The translations under genes were made by a program, and so were the position numbers. Below are positions 1-8,605 of a DNA stretch of 64,000 nucleotides, piece by piece. The first letter of the stretch is position 1, and each line of letters begins with the position of its first letter. The DNA lies in contig CBDDCQ010000005.1 of NCBI GenBank assembly GCA_965226285.1, positions 496,001-560,000 on the forward strand, read 5' to 3'. The DNA is from CBDDCQ01 sp965226285. Lineage in GTDB: Bacteria > Bacteroidota > Bacteroidia > Flavobacteriales > Ichthyobacteriaceae. The notes under the pieces are model-generated. The model was given only the letters and a program-made list of their open reading frames with translations, ran no database searches and was not told where the DNA came from.

Positions 1-565
1 GAGGAGAACCAATGGGAATATCATCTTCTAAAATTACAGACTGGTTTTTATATTTAGCCTTAAATCCAGAGGTAGGGGAATTAGATACTTTAAGTGTAAC
101 ATCCACAGACTCCCTAACCGTATATGACACAAGGTGATTATAAACCTTAACTAGAGTGTTGGTACTTCTTACCCTAATCTTATATCCATTACCTTTGGGA
201 AGCCCATCAGCTAAACTATTAATCCCAACTATAAAACTAGAAGTTGTCCCATTAGTCAATGGGTTAGATCTAAATAGCTTAGGACTTGTAAAATTTCCAT
301 TTTTATCAGAAATCTCTATGATAAGCCTATCCCCATTATTAAACGATCCTGTAAAAGTAACCCTAACAGATTTTCCTGAAGTATCATCTGTACAAAACTC
401 AGTTGTACTCGGAAGAAATTGTAAACCTGTAATCACAGGAGGAGATGACTGAGCTACACTCAGATGCACCTGAACTAAGAGACATGCTATTAAAAATAAT
501 GGAAATTTAAAATATACATAGATTTGAAGTGGTTTTTGAACAATATCCTCCTTTATCATATTCAT
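1..565 (-). CDS. Secreted Ig-like repeat protein, 3' end off window
   Basis: A minus-strand frame opens at the ATG at 563-565 and runs to the window edge without a stop, so about 188 N-terminal residues are visible. A signal peptide is likely: a hydrophobic stretch (FPLFLIACLLV, about residues 21-31), then SVAQ|SSPP near residue 39. The region after it, with NNGDRLIIEISDKNGNF and GNGYKIRVRST, resembles the repeated Ig-like segments of large flavobacterial surface proteins exported by the T9SS (pattern 'GN.F...LSD..G.F ... G.YRIRV.S'). A T9SS sorting domain would be expected at the missing C-terminus, which is an inference. The alternative start at 557-559 is in the same frame. The plus-strand reading frame over the same DNA is an antisense shadow. 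Confidence 0.7.
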   Translation of the reverse strand, partial: MNMIKEDIVQKPLQIYVYFKFPLFLIACLLVQVHLSVAQSSPPVITGLQFLPSTTEFCTDDTSGKSVRVTFTGSFNNGDRLIIEISDKNGNFTSPKLFRSNPLTNGTTSSFIVGINSLADGLPKGNGYKIRVRSTNTLVKVYNHLVSYTVRESVDVTLKVSNSPTSGFKAKYKNQSVILEDDIPIGSP

Positions 566-660
566 AATTATAAAATTACTTTGATTTAAAATTTACTTAT
601 ACTTGTTTTAACAATATCAATACAATCTTTAATAATTTATTTTCGAATTCTCAAAAGTTT

Positions 661-1776
661 CTATCTCTTCAAAAAAGGCAAATTTAAACTATTACTTTTG
701 ATATTTGCATAATATTCAAAACTTTTTAAGATTTCTTCATTGTTTACTCCTACATCCCATACTGACTTGCCTATTTGTTTTAAAAGTGAGAATTTCACTA
801 CTCCATTCTTATTTTTTTTATCGTGTTTTAAATTATCTAAGATATGTTGAATATCATCTTTTTCTATATGAACAATACCATAAATACCAATTAAACACTT
901 TTTAATATCATCTAAATCACTCATAGGTAAACCAAAATACAAATGTGACAAATAAGCTTCCATAATCATTCCTATAGCTATAGCTTCTCCATGTAACAAA
1001 GTATCATTTTGATCAGATTGCAAATAAAATGTTTCTATTGCGTGTCCTAAAGTATGCCCAAAGTTAAGTATTTTTCTCTTTTGTTTTTCTGTAGGATCAT
1101 ACTGAACCACCTTATTTTTGACATGAACTGACTTCCAAATCAAATTATCTAAATCATCTGTTGTAAAATCGCTCAGATTCTGTAATTCATTCCATCGGTT
1201 TACATCGTATATAAGTCCATGTTTGAACATTTCTGCCAGTCCCGAACGCATCTGTCTAGGTTCTAAAGTTTCTAAAAAATGTGAATCTATTACTACCATT
1301 TCAGGAAAATTAAATGTACCAATTTGATTTTTTAGGTTTTTAAAATCTACCCCCGTTTTTCCTCCTACTGAAGCATCTACCATACTCAAGAGCGTAGTAG
1401 GTATATTTATAAATTTTATTCCCCTTTTGAATGTAGAGGCTATAAACCCACCCATATCTGTAATCACACCTCCGCCCAGATTTATAAAAAGGCTATTTCT
1501 ATCAGCACCCAAATCTGATAACGAAGACCATACTCCTAAGCAAGTATCTATATTCTTATGTTCTTCTCCAGATTGGATTTGTATAATTTCAGGTTTTACA
1601 ATACTTGGAACTTGTAACAAAAAATAAGGCAAACAATGCTCATAGGTATTCTCATCTACTAAAACAAATACCTTAGAAGTTTCTTTTCCTTTACTTTGTA
1701 TATATTCCTCTAACTCTCTCCAAGCACCATCACCCAAATATACTTTATAATCAGATGCATCTATTGTTTTTAGCAT
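661..1776 (-). CDS. aroB: 3-dehydroquinate synthase
   Basis: Cytoplasmic NAD-dependent enzyme that converts DAHP to 3-dehydroquinate, the second step of the shikimate pathway. At 371 residues it has the normal family length. Visible signatures are the nucleotide-binding GGGVITDMGGFIAS, the substrate-loop PTTLLSMVDASVGGKTG, and metal-ligand regions around GLAEMFKHG, NFGHTLGHAIE and LLHGEAIAIGM. It is the last gene of a minus-strand run. Its start codon overlaps the stop of the upstream glycosyltransferase by 7 bases, so the two are probably translationally coupled. Nothing unusual was seen in the catalytic motifs. Confidence 0.96.
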   Translation of the reverse strand: MLKTIDASDYKVYLGDGAWRELEEYIQSKGKETSKVFVLVDENTYEHCLPYFLLQVPSIVKPEIIQIQSGEEHKNIDTCLGVWSSLSDLGADRNSLFINLGGGVITDMGGFIASTFKRGIKFINIPTTLLSMVDASVGGKTGVDFKNLKNQIGTFNFPEMVVIDSHFLETLEPRQMRSGLAEMFKHGLIYDVNRWNELQNLSDFTTDDLDNLIWKSVHVKNKVVQYDPTEKQKRKILNFGHTLGHAIETFYLQSDQNDTLLHGEAIAIGMIMEAYLSHLYFGLPMSDLDDIKKCLIGIYGIVHIEKDDIQHILDNLKHDKKNKNGVVKFSLLKQIGKSVWDVGVNNEEILKSFEYYANIKSNSLNLPFLKR

Positions 1777-2735
1777 TTATACTTACCTAACGATTTATAA
1801 TTATTAAAACCAAATATCTGTCTCCCCAAAATATAATTTTCTATCCATGAAATGATTCTATATCTAAGCCTATGATGTTTATGACGTACTCTATCTTTAT
1901 GCAAACAGTTGTGATATACTAATTCTTCTTTCCAATCAAATTTTGCTATCCACTGCTGCATACACTCTGGCGAAGTACCTTTAAATTCTTTGGTACAACT
2001 CATATTACCGTAATAATTTTCATGCGTTTTGAATCGTTTTTCTATTTGATATTTTTTCTCCTGACCGTGATAAGATAAACCACAAGAGATAAATTTTTGA
2101 CAAATTACCTTAGGAGGTTTTACATGTCCATAGTGATATATTTTTGCTGGCAATTCTATTATATTTAACTTTTGCGTTCCCTTCTTACCTTGATAATCTT
2201 TATAAGTTTTCGGAGGACTCAAATACTTTCTAAATGATTGCGCATCACGCCAAGAATGGATAGATTTATCATTTCTAATCATTCTAATTTCTCTAGGATA
2301 CCACACATGATTTTTATTGTAATGCCAATAGTCTCCCCAAAAATGAAGGTATTCAAATGTAAACCCGTCTACAATATTACAATCTAAATATTCAGAGCAA
2401 GCCCTGTTAATAGTTTCATAATCTTCTTGGTGTAAAACTTCATCTGCCTGTACATACATCAACCAATCTCCTTTACAATAACTCTTAGCTAAATCTGTTT
2501 GCTTAGCTAACATAGTGTCTTTAGTATATGATTTTGCATCCCATACACTATGGTATATTTTTAGTTTATCATCTTTTATAGATTTTACAATCTCTAGAGT
2601 TTTATCATCTTTATCATTATCTCCTACTACAATTATAAATTCATCTACTATAGGCAATACTGATAATATAGATTCCTTAACAGGAATATAAAATTTATCT
2701 GCATTTTTCACAAGACTAAAACCACTTATTTTCAT
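1770..2735 (-). CDS. Glycosyltransferase, family 2-like
   Basis: About 321 residues from the preferred start MKISGFSLVKN. The frame could open 30 bases further upstream (2765), but that would run into the mazG-like gene, and the family begins with this kind of beta-strand (I.GF.LVKNA). The GT-A fold is indicated by DEFIIVVGDNDKDDKT (nucleotide-binding end) and the acidic YVQADEVLH, which fits a DxD-like metal site. Members of this group transfer sugars onto cell-surface glycans, but the donor and acceptor here cannot be read from sequence. The C-terminal half is Trp/His/Tyr-rich. It overlaps aroB by 7 bases and follows the mazG-like gene by 4. Confidence 0.8.
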   Translation of the reverse strand: MKISGFSLVKNADKFYIPVKESILSVLPIVDEFIIVVGDNDKDDKTLEIVKSIKDDKLKIYHSVWDAKSYTKDTMLAKQTDLAKSYCKGDWLMYVQADEVLHQEDYETINRACSEYLDCNIVDGFTFEYLHFWGDYWHYNKNHVWYPREIRMIRNDKSIHSWRDAQSFRKYLSPPKTYKDYQGKKGTQKLNIIELPAKIYHYGHVKPPKVICQKFISCGLSYHGQEKKYQIEKRFKTHENYYGNMSCTKEFKGTSPECMQQWIAKFDWKEELVYHNCLHKDRVRHKHHRLRYRIISWIENYILGRQIFGFNNYKSLGKYKC

Positions 2736-2739
2736 TTTT

Positions 2740-3516
2740 TTACAGTATTTGTTTTTTACTATCATCCCAATACTTATCCATTTCTTTCAAACTCATATTA
2801 GAGATATTTTCACCTTTTTCTATAGCTTTCATTTCTATATATTCAAATCTTTTGATAAATTTATGATTAACTTTTTGCAGTGCATCATTAGGATTAATAC
2901 CTTTAAAACGTGCATAGTTCACAAGAGCAAAAAGTATATCTCCAAACTCTTGTTCCATATTTTCTTTATTTTGCTCTTGCTCTTCTGCTTTAAATTCATT
3001 TATTTCTTCCTCTACTTTGCTCCATATTTCTTCCTGATTTTCCCAATCAAAACCCACACTAGATACTTTTTCCTGTATTCGACAAGATTTAAGCAATGCG
3101 GGCATAGAATTTGGTACACCCTGAAGTATCGATTTTACTCCTTCTTCTTTGAGTTTTAATTTTTCCCAATTTTTCTTGACTTGATCTTCTGTTTCTAATT
3201 TTTCCTCTCCATATATATGGGGATGCCTATGTATTAACTTCTTACAAACAGTACGTAAAACATCTTCTATATCAAACTTATCTTGCTCTGATGCAATTTT
3301 AGTATAAAATACTAAATGTAAAAATAAATCTCCTAACTCTTCTTTAATTTCTTCCCAATTTTTTTGTAATATGGCATCTGATAACTCATAGGCTTCCTCC
3401 ATAGTAAGATGCCTTAAACTATCTATAGTTTGCTTTTTATCCCATGGGCATTTTTCTCTCAATTCACTTACTATATTTAGTAACCGTTCAAAATTATTTT
3501 CTTTCACTACTTTCAC
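2740..3516 (-). CDS. mazG: Nucleoside triphosphate pyrophosphohydrolase, MazG-type
   Basis: 258 residues with two MazG-type all-alpha NTP-PPase modules. The first has CPWDKKQTIDSLRHLTMEE (about 23-41) and EELGDLFLHLVFY. The second has EEEINEF, EFGDILFALVNYARF and the conserved C-terminal EMDKYWDDSKK. The ExxE...ExxD pattern (KEELGDL, EQEFGDI) supplies the Mg ligands. The family hydrolyses dNTPs and non-canonical NTPs to monophosphates and limits mutagenic nucleotides. It is transcribed with def and ruvX upstream and with the glycosyltransferase and aroB downstream. The length matches full two-domain MazG. Confidence 0.93.
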   Translation of the reverse strand: MKVVKENNFERLLNIVSELREKCPWDKKQTIDSLRHLTMEEAYELSDAILQKNWEEIKEELGDLFLHLVFYTKIASEQDKFDIEDVLRTVCKKLIHRHPHIYGEEKLETEDQVKKNWEKLKLKEEGVKSILQGVPNSMPALLKSCRIQEKVSSVGFDWENQEEIWSKVEEEINEFKAEEQEQNKENMEQEFGDILFALVNYARFKGINPNDALQKVNHKFIKRFEYIEMKAIEKGENISNMSLKEMDKYWDDSKKQIL

Positions 3517-3555
3517 TACTATACATCTATTTAATATTATCTAGCATCTATTTTA

Positions 3556-4113
3556 TCATTTTGTTTTATATTCAGGCTTTACTTTATTATTCTTTATTTT
3601 ACTGAGTTTACTTTTTATTAAGTTTCTCCTTAAAGGCGATATTCTATCTATAAATAATATGCCCTCTACATGATCGTATTCATGTTGTATAATTCTTGCT
3701 ATTAATCCATCATAAGTCTCTATTTTTCTATTAAAATCTTTATCACAATAAGCAATCGTAACTCTTTCTTTTCTCATTACATCTTCATTTAATTTAGGAA
3801 TACTAAGACACCCCTCACTATATGTCCAAGGTTCGCCTTCTTCTCTCACAATTTCAGGATTAATAAAAACTTTTTTAAAATTTTTAAGCATTTTATAATC
3901 TCGCTTTCCTTCCTCTGCAAATGGCGATGCATCTACCACAAACAGTTTTATAGATCTTCCTATTTGAGGTGCAGCTAAGCCTACACCACCAGCTGCATCC
4001 TGAGTCTGAAACATATCTTCAATCAAAGTATCTAATCCTTTGTAATCTCTATCTATTTCAACAGTTTTTTTACGCAATACGGAATCTCCATATAATACTA
4101 TAGGCAATATCAT
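3556..4113 (-). CDS. def: Peptide deformylase
   Basis: 185 residues. It removes the N-formyl group from nascent proteins at the ribosome. All three family motifs are present: GVGLAAPQIG (motif 1), EGCLSIP (motif 2, metal-ligand Cys) and QHEYDHVEG (motif 3, HExxH-type metal site, with Tyr where Ile or Phe is common). The start overlaps the upstream ruvX stop by 4 bases (ATGA), indicating translational coupling. Pairing of ruvX and def is common in Bacteroidota. Confidence 0.96.
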   Translation of the reverse strand: MILPIVLYGDSVLRKKTVEIDRDYKGLDTLIEDMFQTQDAAGGVGLAAPQIGRSIKLFVVDASPFAEEGKRDYKMLKNFKKVFINPEIVREEGEPWTYSEGCLSIPKLNEDVMRKERVTIAYCDKDFNRKIETYDGLIARIIQHEYDHVEGILFIDRISPLRRNLIKSKLSKIKNNKVKPEYKTK

Positions 4114-4547
4114 TTGCTTCTTCGATTATCTTTAAACTGCTTACTATCCATATAAGATTGTAAAATAAGTGTAGCACTTATCTTATCTACTATTTTCCTA
4201 TCTCTTCTACGATATTTTTTTAGCCCTCCAGCTAACACAATATCCATAGCCATCTTTGAAGTAAATCTCTCATCTACACGTTCAATAGTAACATCGGTGA
4301 ACATCTCTTGCAGTTCTTTAATAAGAATACTAATATCTTTTTCTAATTCTGCTACTTCATTATCTAATAATTTAGGAGCCCCTATCACTAATATTTCCAC
4401 TTTTTCTTTTTCAAAGTATTGTTTTAGAAAACTCAGTAGCTCTTCGGTGGCTACAGTCTTGAGTCCTGAAGCTATCATTTGCATCATATCAGTAATTGCT
4501 ATACCTGTTCTCTTTTTTCCGTAATCTAATGCCACTATTCTAGCCAT
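4110..4547 (-). CDS. ruvX: Holliday junction resolvase-like RuvX/YqgF
   Basis: 145 residues, a typical RuvX length. The RNase H-like fold is shown by the N-terminal ARIVALDYGKKRTGIAI (first catalytic Asp, glycine turn), the central LVIGAPKLLDNE, and the C-terminal VDERFTSKMA followed by KKYRRRDRKIVDKISATLIL (ERFTS and the D-K-AA-like helix). Family roles include pre-16S rRNA 5' maturation and possibly recombination. First gene of the ruvX-def-mazG-GT-aroB run and overlapping def by 4 bases. Confidence 0.93.
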   Translation of the reverse strand: MARIVALDYGKKRTGIAITDMMQMIASGLKTVATEELLSFLKQYFEKEKVEILVIGAPKLLDNEVAELEKDISILIKELQEMFTDVTIERVDERFTSKMAMDIVLAGGLKKYRRRDRKIVDKISATLILQSYMDSKQFKDNRRSK

Positions 4548-4904
4548 TACCTATTTTTATATTCTTTTTTAAACTACAAAGATAATCCTTTTTATTTTAA
4601 TATGCTGCTGATATAATTTGTGGAAAAACTCAACTGGTAACTTATTGGGTCAAACACCGTTGCAATATTACTACAAAACGTAATTTTATCTCCTTTGACT
4701 TCTAAACCAACTTTCCTTTTTTAGAGCTACTACAGGATAAGTTTGTTTTTCTATGGTACCCCGCAAATAAGAATCTTCTTCTGATATGATTTCTAAGTGA
4801 TTCTTTACTTTTTTAAGAGAAAAATCATATACTAAGTTACCAAACACCTCATTTCTCCTTTAAAATATTGTGGTTTGTAAGCATTTTTTCAATTATTTTA
4901 ATTG
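4548..4904 (-). other. Gene-free stretch with a possible ORF remnant
   Basis: No intact gene. On the minus strand a 53-codon frame at 4686-4847 opens only with GTG and encodes a charged helical-looking peptide (beginning VFGNLVYDFSLKKVKNHL). Just past its stop another frame continues with similar character. This could be a frameshifted remnant of a mobile or restriction-related gene, but I do not recognise the family. The 5' part (4548-4610) probably holds the ruvX promoter. Confidence 0.3.
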
Positions 4905-7331
4905 CTAATAAACCACCGTTATATTCTCCTTTTGTCCTATTTGTAAATTTAACCAATTTTCTAAAGATATATCACTGTAACCGTCAATATAGATTTGGCA
5001 TTCGTCTATGGGACAAACCCGCGTGTTTGTCCCTACCGTTTCCCATTTGTCAAGTGATATTTCCCCCAGTACATATAAATGTTTTTGAGATTGCGGGTCA
5101 AGCCCGCAATGACTTTGCGCGTGTGGTTGAGATTGCGGGTCAAGCCCGCAATGACTTTGCGTGTGTGGTTGAGATTGTCGGTCGTTGCCCGCAATGACTG
5201 TTTGATTATCGTCATTCCGCACTTGATGCGGAATCTCTTCCACCAAATACAACCTATCCTTTATCAATTCTGTAAAGGGCGTATGCAAGGGTTTACCAGT
5301 AGCACAAAGCATATTATATAGCGTATCCGCAATGGTTTTCCGTTCGTTTACCAACCTAAACAAACCGCCTTGTTCCGCCAATTTTGGTTTTTTGGTTAAC
5401 GAAAATACTTTATAGCCGATGTGTAATTGAGATTGCGGGTCAAAGCCCGCAATGACTTTCTGCTTGTCTTCATGGCGGACTTGATCCGCCATCTCATCTT
5501 TAAATAGAGATTCCGCATCAAGTACGGAATGACTTTTTGATGCGAAATGACTTTTTGGTTGCGTGGAATCACCCTTTCTTGTCATTGCGGACTTGTTCTG
5601 CAATCTCTCCCCCGCCCGATTTAACCGTTCTATCGTAATGCTACTAATCACAGGTTCAAAATTATTTTCCTTACAAAACTTAAAGGCTTCAGTGTTCTTT
5701 TTTATCGCCTCATCCCACTGCACCAAAATAAATTTTCTTGTTCCCCCATCTTCTGCATTGAGTTGCATGACGGCATCGCCCGTTGTTCCACTACCTGCGA
5801 AAAAGTCAAGGATAAGGTCGTTTTTGTTTTCAATACCCGTAATACTTTTAATAAGGTATTTAATCAGATTTGTAGATTTTGGATTGGTAAATAATTCTTT
5901 TTGCTTAAAAATACTTGCTATTTCATTTGTTCCGTCTGTATTAGTTCCAATACTATAATTAAATTTTTTACTTAACAAATCAAGTATAGGTTTTATTTTA
6001 ACTTTTTTGTCTTTTGGTTCTATAATCGGTCTTAAAGTTTTTGTTGTTAAAAGAAAAATATCTCCATTGCTAAAAGATTCATTTATTTTTTTTTGAGACC
6101 ATTTAAACCTTCCTTTTAATGTAAAATTAGATAAAGATTTTCCATTTCTTATTTCAATATCTTCTAATAATTCTATTTCTAAAGGATGATTTCCATATTT
6201 TCCTTTTGCCAAAATTCCATTAAACGAACCTTTATTAAAAAGTACGTTTGTATGGTTAAAATCTCTTTCTGTTTCTTTGTTTGAAACATTTATCAATTCT
6301 ATTTTTTTATCTGGGTTGGTAAGACCTCCAAAAGTTGTAATGGAATTTTCAGATTTTTTGTAAAATAAAATATGTTCTTTAACATTAGATATCTCATTAC
6401 TTAAAAAAGATGGTTGTGTTTTCTTATGCCAAATAATATCTCCCACAAAATTCTCCTCCCCAAAAATTTCATCACAAATAATTTTTAAGTTAGCTTGTTC
6501 GTTGTCGTCAATAGATATAAAAATTACGCCATCCTCTTTTAGCAAATCCCTTGCCAATTTTAAACGCGGGTACATAAACGCCAACCAACCGCTATGGCTG
6601 CGGGTGCCGTAAACATTTTGCAAAAAATTGGTGGTGTTTTCATCTAAGCCAAAATTTTCTATCAATTCCTCTTCGCTTTGTTTAAAGTTATCGTTGTAAA
6701 TAAAATTTTCGCTTTTAGTATTGTAGGGCGGGTCAATGTAAATCATTTTGATCTTCTCAAAATAATTTTGTTTTAATATTTTCAATACTTCTAAATTATC
6801 ACCTCTTATAACAGTGTTTTGAGATTGCGGGTCAAGCCCGCAATGACCTTGTGTGTGTGGTTGGGGCGGTAGTCCGCAATGACCTTGTGTGTGTGTTGGG
6901 GCGGGTTTTAGTCCGCAATGACCTTGTGTGTGTGTTGGGGCGGGTTTTAGTCCGCAATGACCTTGTGTGTGTGGTTGAGATTGCGGGTCATCGCCCGCAA
7001 TGACTGTTCGATTATCGTCATTCCGCACTTGATGCGGAATCTTGGATTGCGTGGGTTCAAAGTGCAGTTCAAATTCCGTTTCAGTGTCCGCCTTTGCCCT
7101 TGCAATCCCTTTGCCTGCAAATGTCAATTCATATCCCTTGTTGTTACTAGTGGTTTGTGCAATATCTATAAAATCTTGTAGGGCTTTAGTATCTACTTGA
7201 TGGTCACTATTTACCAAGTTTGGGACTAACTTTTTAAGTGCCTCTAATTTTTGGTTTTTTTCTTGAGACAAACTGGTATTTGTCTGTACTGTTTTGATAC
7301 CGTTTGCTTTTACGTCTTGTTCTTTTATCAT
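4905..7331 (-). CDS. Mod-type DNA methyltransferase with repeat insertions
   Basis: About 808 residues from the preferred start MIKEQDVKANG. A longer frame begins at 7382, but a promoter-like TATATTCG lies at 7371-7378 over that part. It is a beta-class amino-methyltransferase resembling type III Mod: catalytic motif IV DPPYNT (about residue 198) precedes the SAM-binding DFFAGSGTTGDAV (about 508), with GDNLEVLKILKQ before and GVIFISIDDNE between. Mod enzymes usually methylate adenine. Three blocks (about residues 97-170, 575-634 and 698-748) are low-complexity peptides encoded by GC-rich palindromic repeats (HCGLDPQSQ, VIAGDDPQSQ, PHQVRNDD). All are in frame and lie outside motifs IV and I. 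No Res helicase gene is adjacent. The gene is divergent from the HinfI-like methyltransferase at 7481. Whether it is active, or tied to a distant nuclease, is unknown. Confidence 0.85.
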   Translation of the reverse strand: MIKEQDVKANGIKTVQTNTSLSQEKNQKLEALKKLVPNLVNSDHQVDTKALQDFIDIAQTTSNNKGYELTFAGKGIARAKADTETEFELHFEPTQSKIPHQVRNDDNRTVIAGDDPQSQPHTQGHCGLKPAPTHTQGHCGLKPAPTHTQGHCGLPPQPHTQGHCGLDPQSQNTVIRGDNLEVLKILKQNYFEKIKMIYIDPPYNTKSENFIYNDNFKQSEEELIENFGLDENTTNFLQNVYGTRSHSGWLAFMYPRLKLARDLLKEDGVIFISIDDNEQANLKIICDEIFGEENFVGDIIWHKKTQPSFLSNEISNVKEHILFYKKSENSITTFGGLTNPDKKIELINVSNKETERDFNHTNVLFNKGSFNGILAKGKYGNHPLEIELLEDIEIRNGKSLSNFTLKGRFKWSQKKINESFSNGDIFLLTTKTLRPIIEPKDKKVKIKPILDLLSKKFNYSIGTNTDGTNEIASIFKQKELFTNPKSTNLIKYLIKSITGIENKNDLILDFFAGSGTTGDAVMQLNAEDGGTRKFILVQWDEAIKKNTEAFKFCKENNFEPVISSITIERLNRAGERLQNKSAMTRKGDSTQPKSHFASKSHSVLDAESLFKDEMADQVRHEDKQKVIAGFDPQSQLHIGYKVFSLTKKPKLAEQGGLFRLVNERKTIADTLYNMLCATGKPLHTPFTELIKDRLYLVEEIPHQVRNDDNQTVIAGNDRQSQPHTQSHCGLDPQSQPHAQSHCGLDPQSQKHLYVLGEISLDKWETVGTNTRVCPIDECQIYIDGYSDISLENWLNLQIGQKENITVVY
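5087..5239. repeat. Palindromic repeat island 3 inside mod gene
   Basis: Three tandem units begin at 5087, 5129 and 5171, spaced exactly 42 bases (14 codons) apart. Each carries an 8-bp stem, ATTGCGGG/CCCGCAAT, around a short loop; the third unit is degenerate. They are followed by a second palindrome type at 5214-5234, stem ATTCCGCA/TGCGGAAT with loop CTTGA. Read in the mod frame they give SHCGLDPQSQPHTQ-like peptides near the C-terminus. They are far more GC-rich than the surrounding gene. Confidence 0.9.
5429..5608. repeat. Palindromic repeat island 2 inside mod gene
   Basis: A cluster of related palindromes: ATTGCGGG-type with a one-base longer loop at 5431-5454, a GGCGGACTTGATCCGCC form near 5473-5491, ATTCCGCA/TACGGAAT near 5509-5532, and a GCGGACTTGTTCTGC form near 5586-5602. 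The mod reading frame passes through all of them. A rearranged copy of this island is found at 24421-24600. Confidence 0.85.
6821..7041. repeat. Palindromic repeat island 1 inside mod gene
   Basis: It begins with a perfect ATTGCGGG/CCCGCAAT palindrome (6824-6844), continues with several diverged units, and ends with another ATTGCGGG-type unit (about 6980-7002) and an ATTCCGCA/TGCGGAAT palindrome (7020-7040). The order and spacing of the last two elements match island 3, so both islands probably descend from one composite element. It encodes PHTQGHCGL-type repeats between the N-terminal region and the first catalytic motif of Mod. Confidence 0.9.
6874..6951. repeat. Perfect 39-bp tandem direct repeat with TG tracts
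   Basis: Two back-to-back identical 39-base copies, 6874-6912 and 6913-6951, each containing a short alternating TG run (five TG units) and a GGGGCGGG stretch. At 39 bases (13 codons), gain or loss of a copy would keep the mod frame, whereas slippage in the TG tract would break it. Confidence 0.9.
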
Positions 7332-7480
7332 TTTTAGTATTAAAGTTTTAAAGAAAAAAATTTTTTCCAGCGAATATAACAATATAAAACATCAAAAAAT
7401 AAAAGGGATGTATAATTCTTTAAATTATCTAAAATTATTTAGTAGTTTTGTAATAGATTGTTAAATATTATAATTTCAAT

Positions 7481-8605
7481 GTGGATAAAATAATCATTTC
7501 AGACAGCGATATTGTAGAAACAAATTATAGGGTCTATCATGGCAATTGTATCGCTGTTTTAGAAAAATTACCAAAAAAATCAGTGGATATGATTTTTGCA
7601 GATCCACCGTATAATTTACAACTTAAACAAGAATTGTACAGACCAAATCATACCAAAGTAGATGGTGTTGATGATGATTGGGATAAATTTGATACCCATA
7701 CAGATTATGATCATTTTACCATGCAGTGGCTTACTGCTTGTCGCAATGTTATGAAAGATGATGCTACCATTTGGGTAATTGGTTCGTATCATAATATTTT
7801 TAGGATAGGAAGAATAATGATGGATTTGGGTTTTTGGATATTGAATGATGTACAATGGTATAAAACCAACCCAATGCCAAATTTTAGAGGTGTCAGATTT
7901 ACCAATGCAACAGAAACTTTGATTTGGGCTAAAAAATCAGAGAAACAAAAAAAATATACTTTTAATCATCAAGTGATGAAATTCTTAAATGGAGGTAAAC
8001 AAATGACTTCAGTTTGGCAAATCCCACTTTGTACAGGAAATGAAAGAATTAAAGATAAAAATGGAAAAAAAGCACATTCCACCCAAAAACCAGAAGAATT
8101 ACTGAAACGGGTTATTTTATCCAGTACAAAAGAGGGTGATATTGTGTTGGATCCTTTTAATGGAAGTGGAACAACTTGTGCAGTTGCAAAGAAATTAAAT
8201 AGAAAAGGAATTGGTATAGAAAAAGAGCTAAAATATATTGAAGTAACAAAAAAACGATTAGCAAAAATAAACCCAAAAGATTACGAGCATTTAAGGATAA
8301 AAGAACCGCCTAAAAAAGTATTGGTAAGAGTAAGTATGGAGCAACTTGTAAAAAGTAATTACATTAAAGAGGGACAAGTACTTTATACTAAAAATAAAAA
8401 ACATTCTGCAGTTGTTTTATCCAGTGGCGATGTTAAAAACGGTGTAGGTGTAGTAGGGTCTATTCATAAAATTGGATCAATATTAAAAGAAACCGAAACT
8501 TGTAATGGGTGGCATTTTTGGTATTATGAGCATAAAGGGGAATTAATCTTAATAGACGAATGTCGTAAAAAATATAGAATACAAAATGGACTATCAACAG
8601 TTTAA
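7481..8605 (+). CDS. HinfI/CcrM-like adenine methyltransferase with RAMA domain
   Basis: 374 residues starting at GTG 7481. Beta-class layout: FADPPYNLQL (about 39-48, motif IV) precedes DPFNGSGTTCAVAKKL (about 224-239, motif I), with STQKPEELLKR between. The C-terminal 95 residues (VLVRVSMEQLVK ... GELILIDECRKKYR) match the RAMA domain found at the end of HinfI/CcrM methyltransferases, which modify adenine in GANTC. That specificity is inferred from family resemblance. It is divergent from the Mod-type gene. The downstream stub at 8586-8726 overlaps its end by 20 bases and looks like the start of a HinfI-like endonuclease, so this methyltransferase now appears to be orphaned. Confidence 0.88.
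   Translation: MDKIIISDSDIVETNYRVYHGNCIAVLEKLPKKSVDMIFADPPYNLQLKQELYRPNHTKVDGVDDDWDKFDTHTDYDHFTMQWLTACRNVMKDDATIWVIGSYHNIFRIGRIMMDLGFWILNDVQWYKTNPMPNFRGVRFTNATETLIWAKKSEKQKKYTFNHQVMKFLNGGKQMTSVWQIPLCTGNERIKDKNGKKAHSTQKPEELLKRVILSSTKEGDIVLDPFNGSGTTCAVAKKLNRKGIGIEKELKYIEVTKKRLAKINPKDYEHLRIKEPPKKVLVRVSMEQLVKSNYIKEGQVLYTKNKKHSAVVLSSGDVKNGVGVVGSIHKIGSILKETETCNGWHFWYYEHKGELILIDECRKKYRIQNGLSTV

Noticed and set aside
5033..5321. Overlapping small frames in both directions over repeat island 3
   Set aside because: They arise because the palindromic repeats read open on both strands. The Mod frame explains the DNA.
6821..7041. CRISPR array in the repeat island
   Set aside because: Repeats are adjacent palindromes in coding sequence without unique spacers, and there are no cas genes.
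4905..7331. Complete type III restriction system
   Set aside because: No Res helicase-nuclease gene is adjacent on either side; neighbours are ruvX and a divergent methyltransferase.
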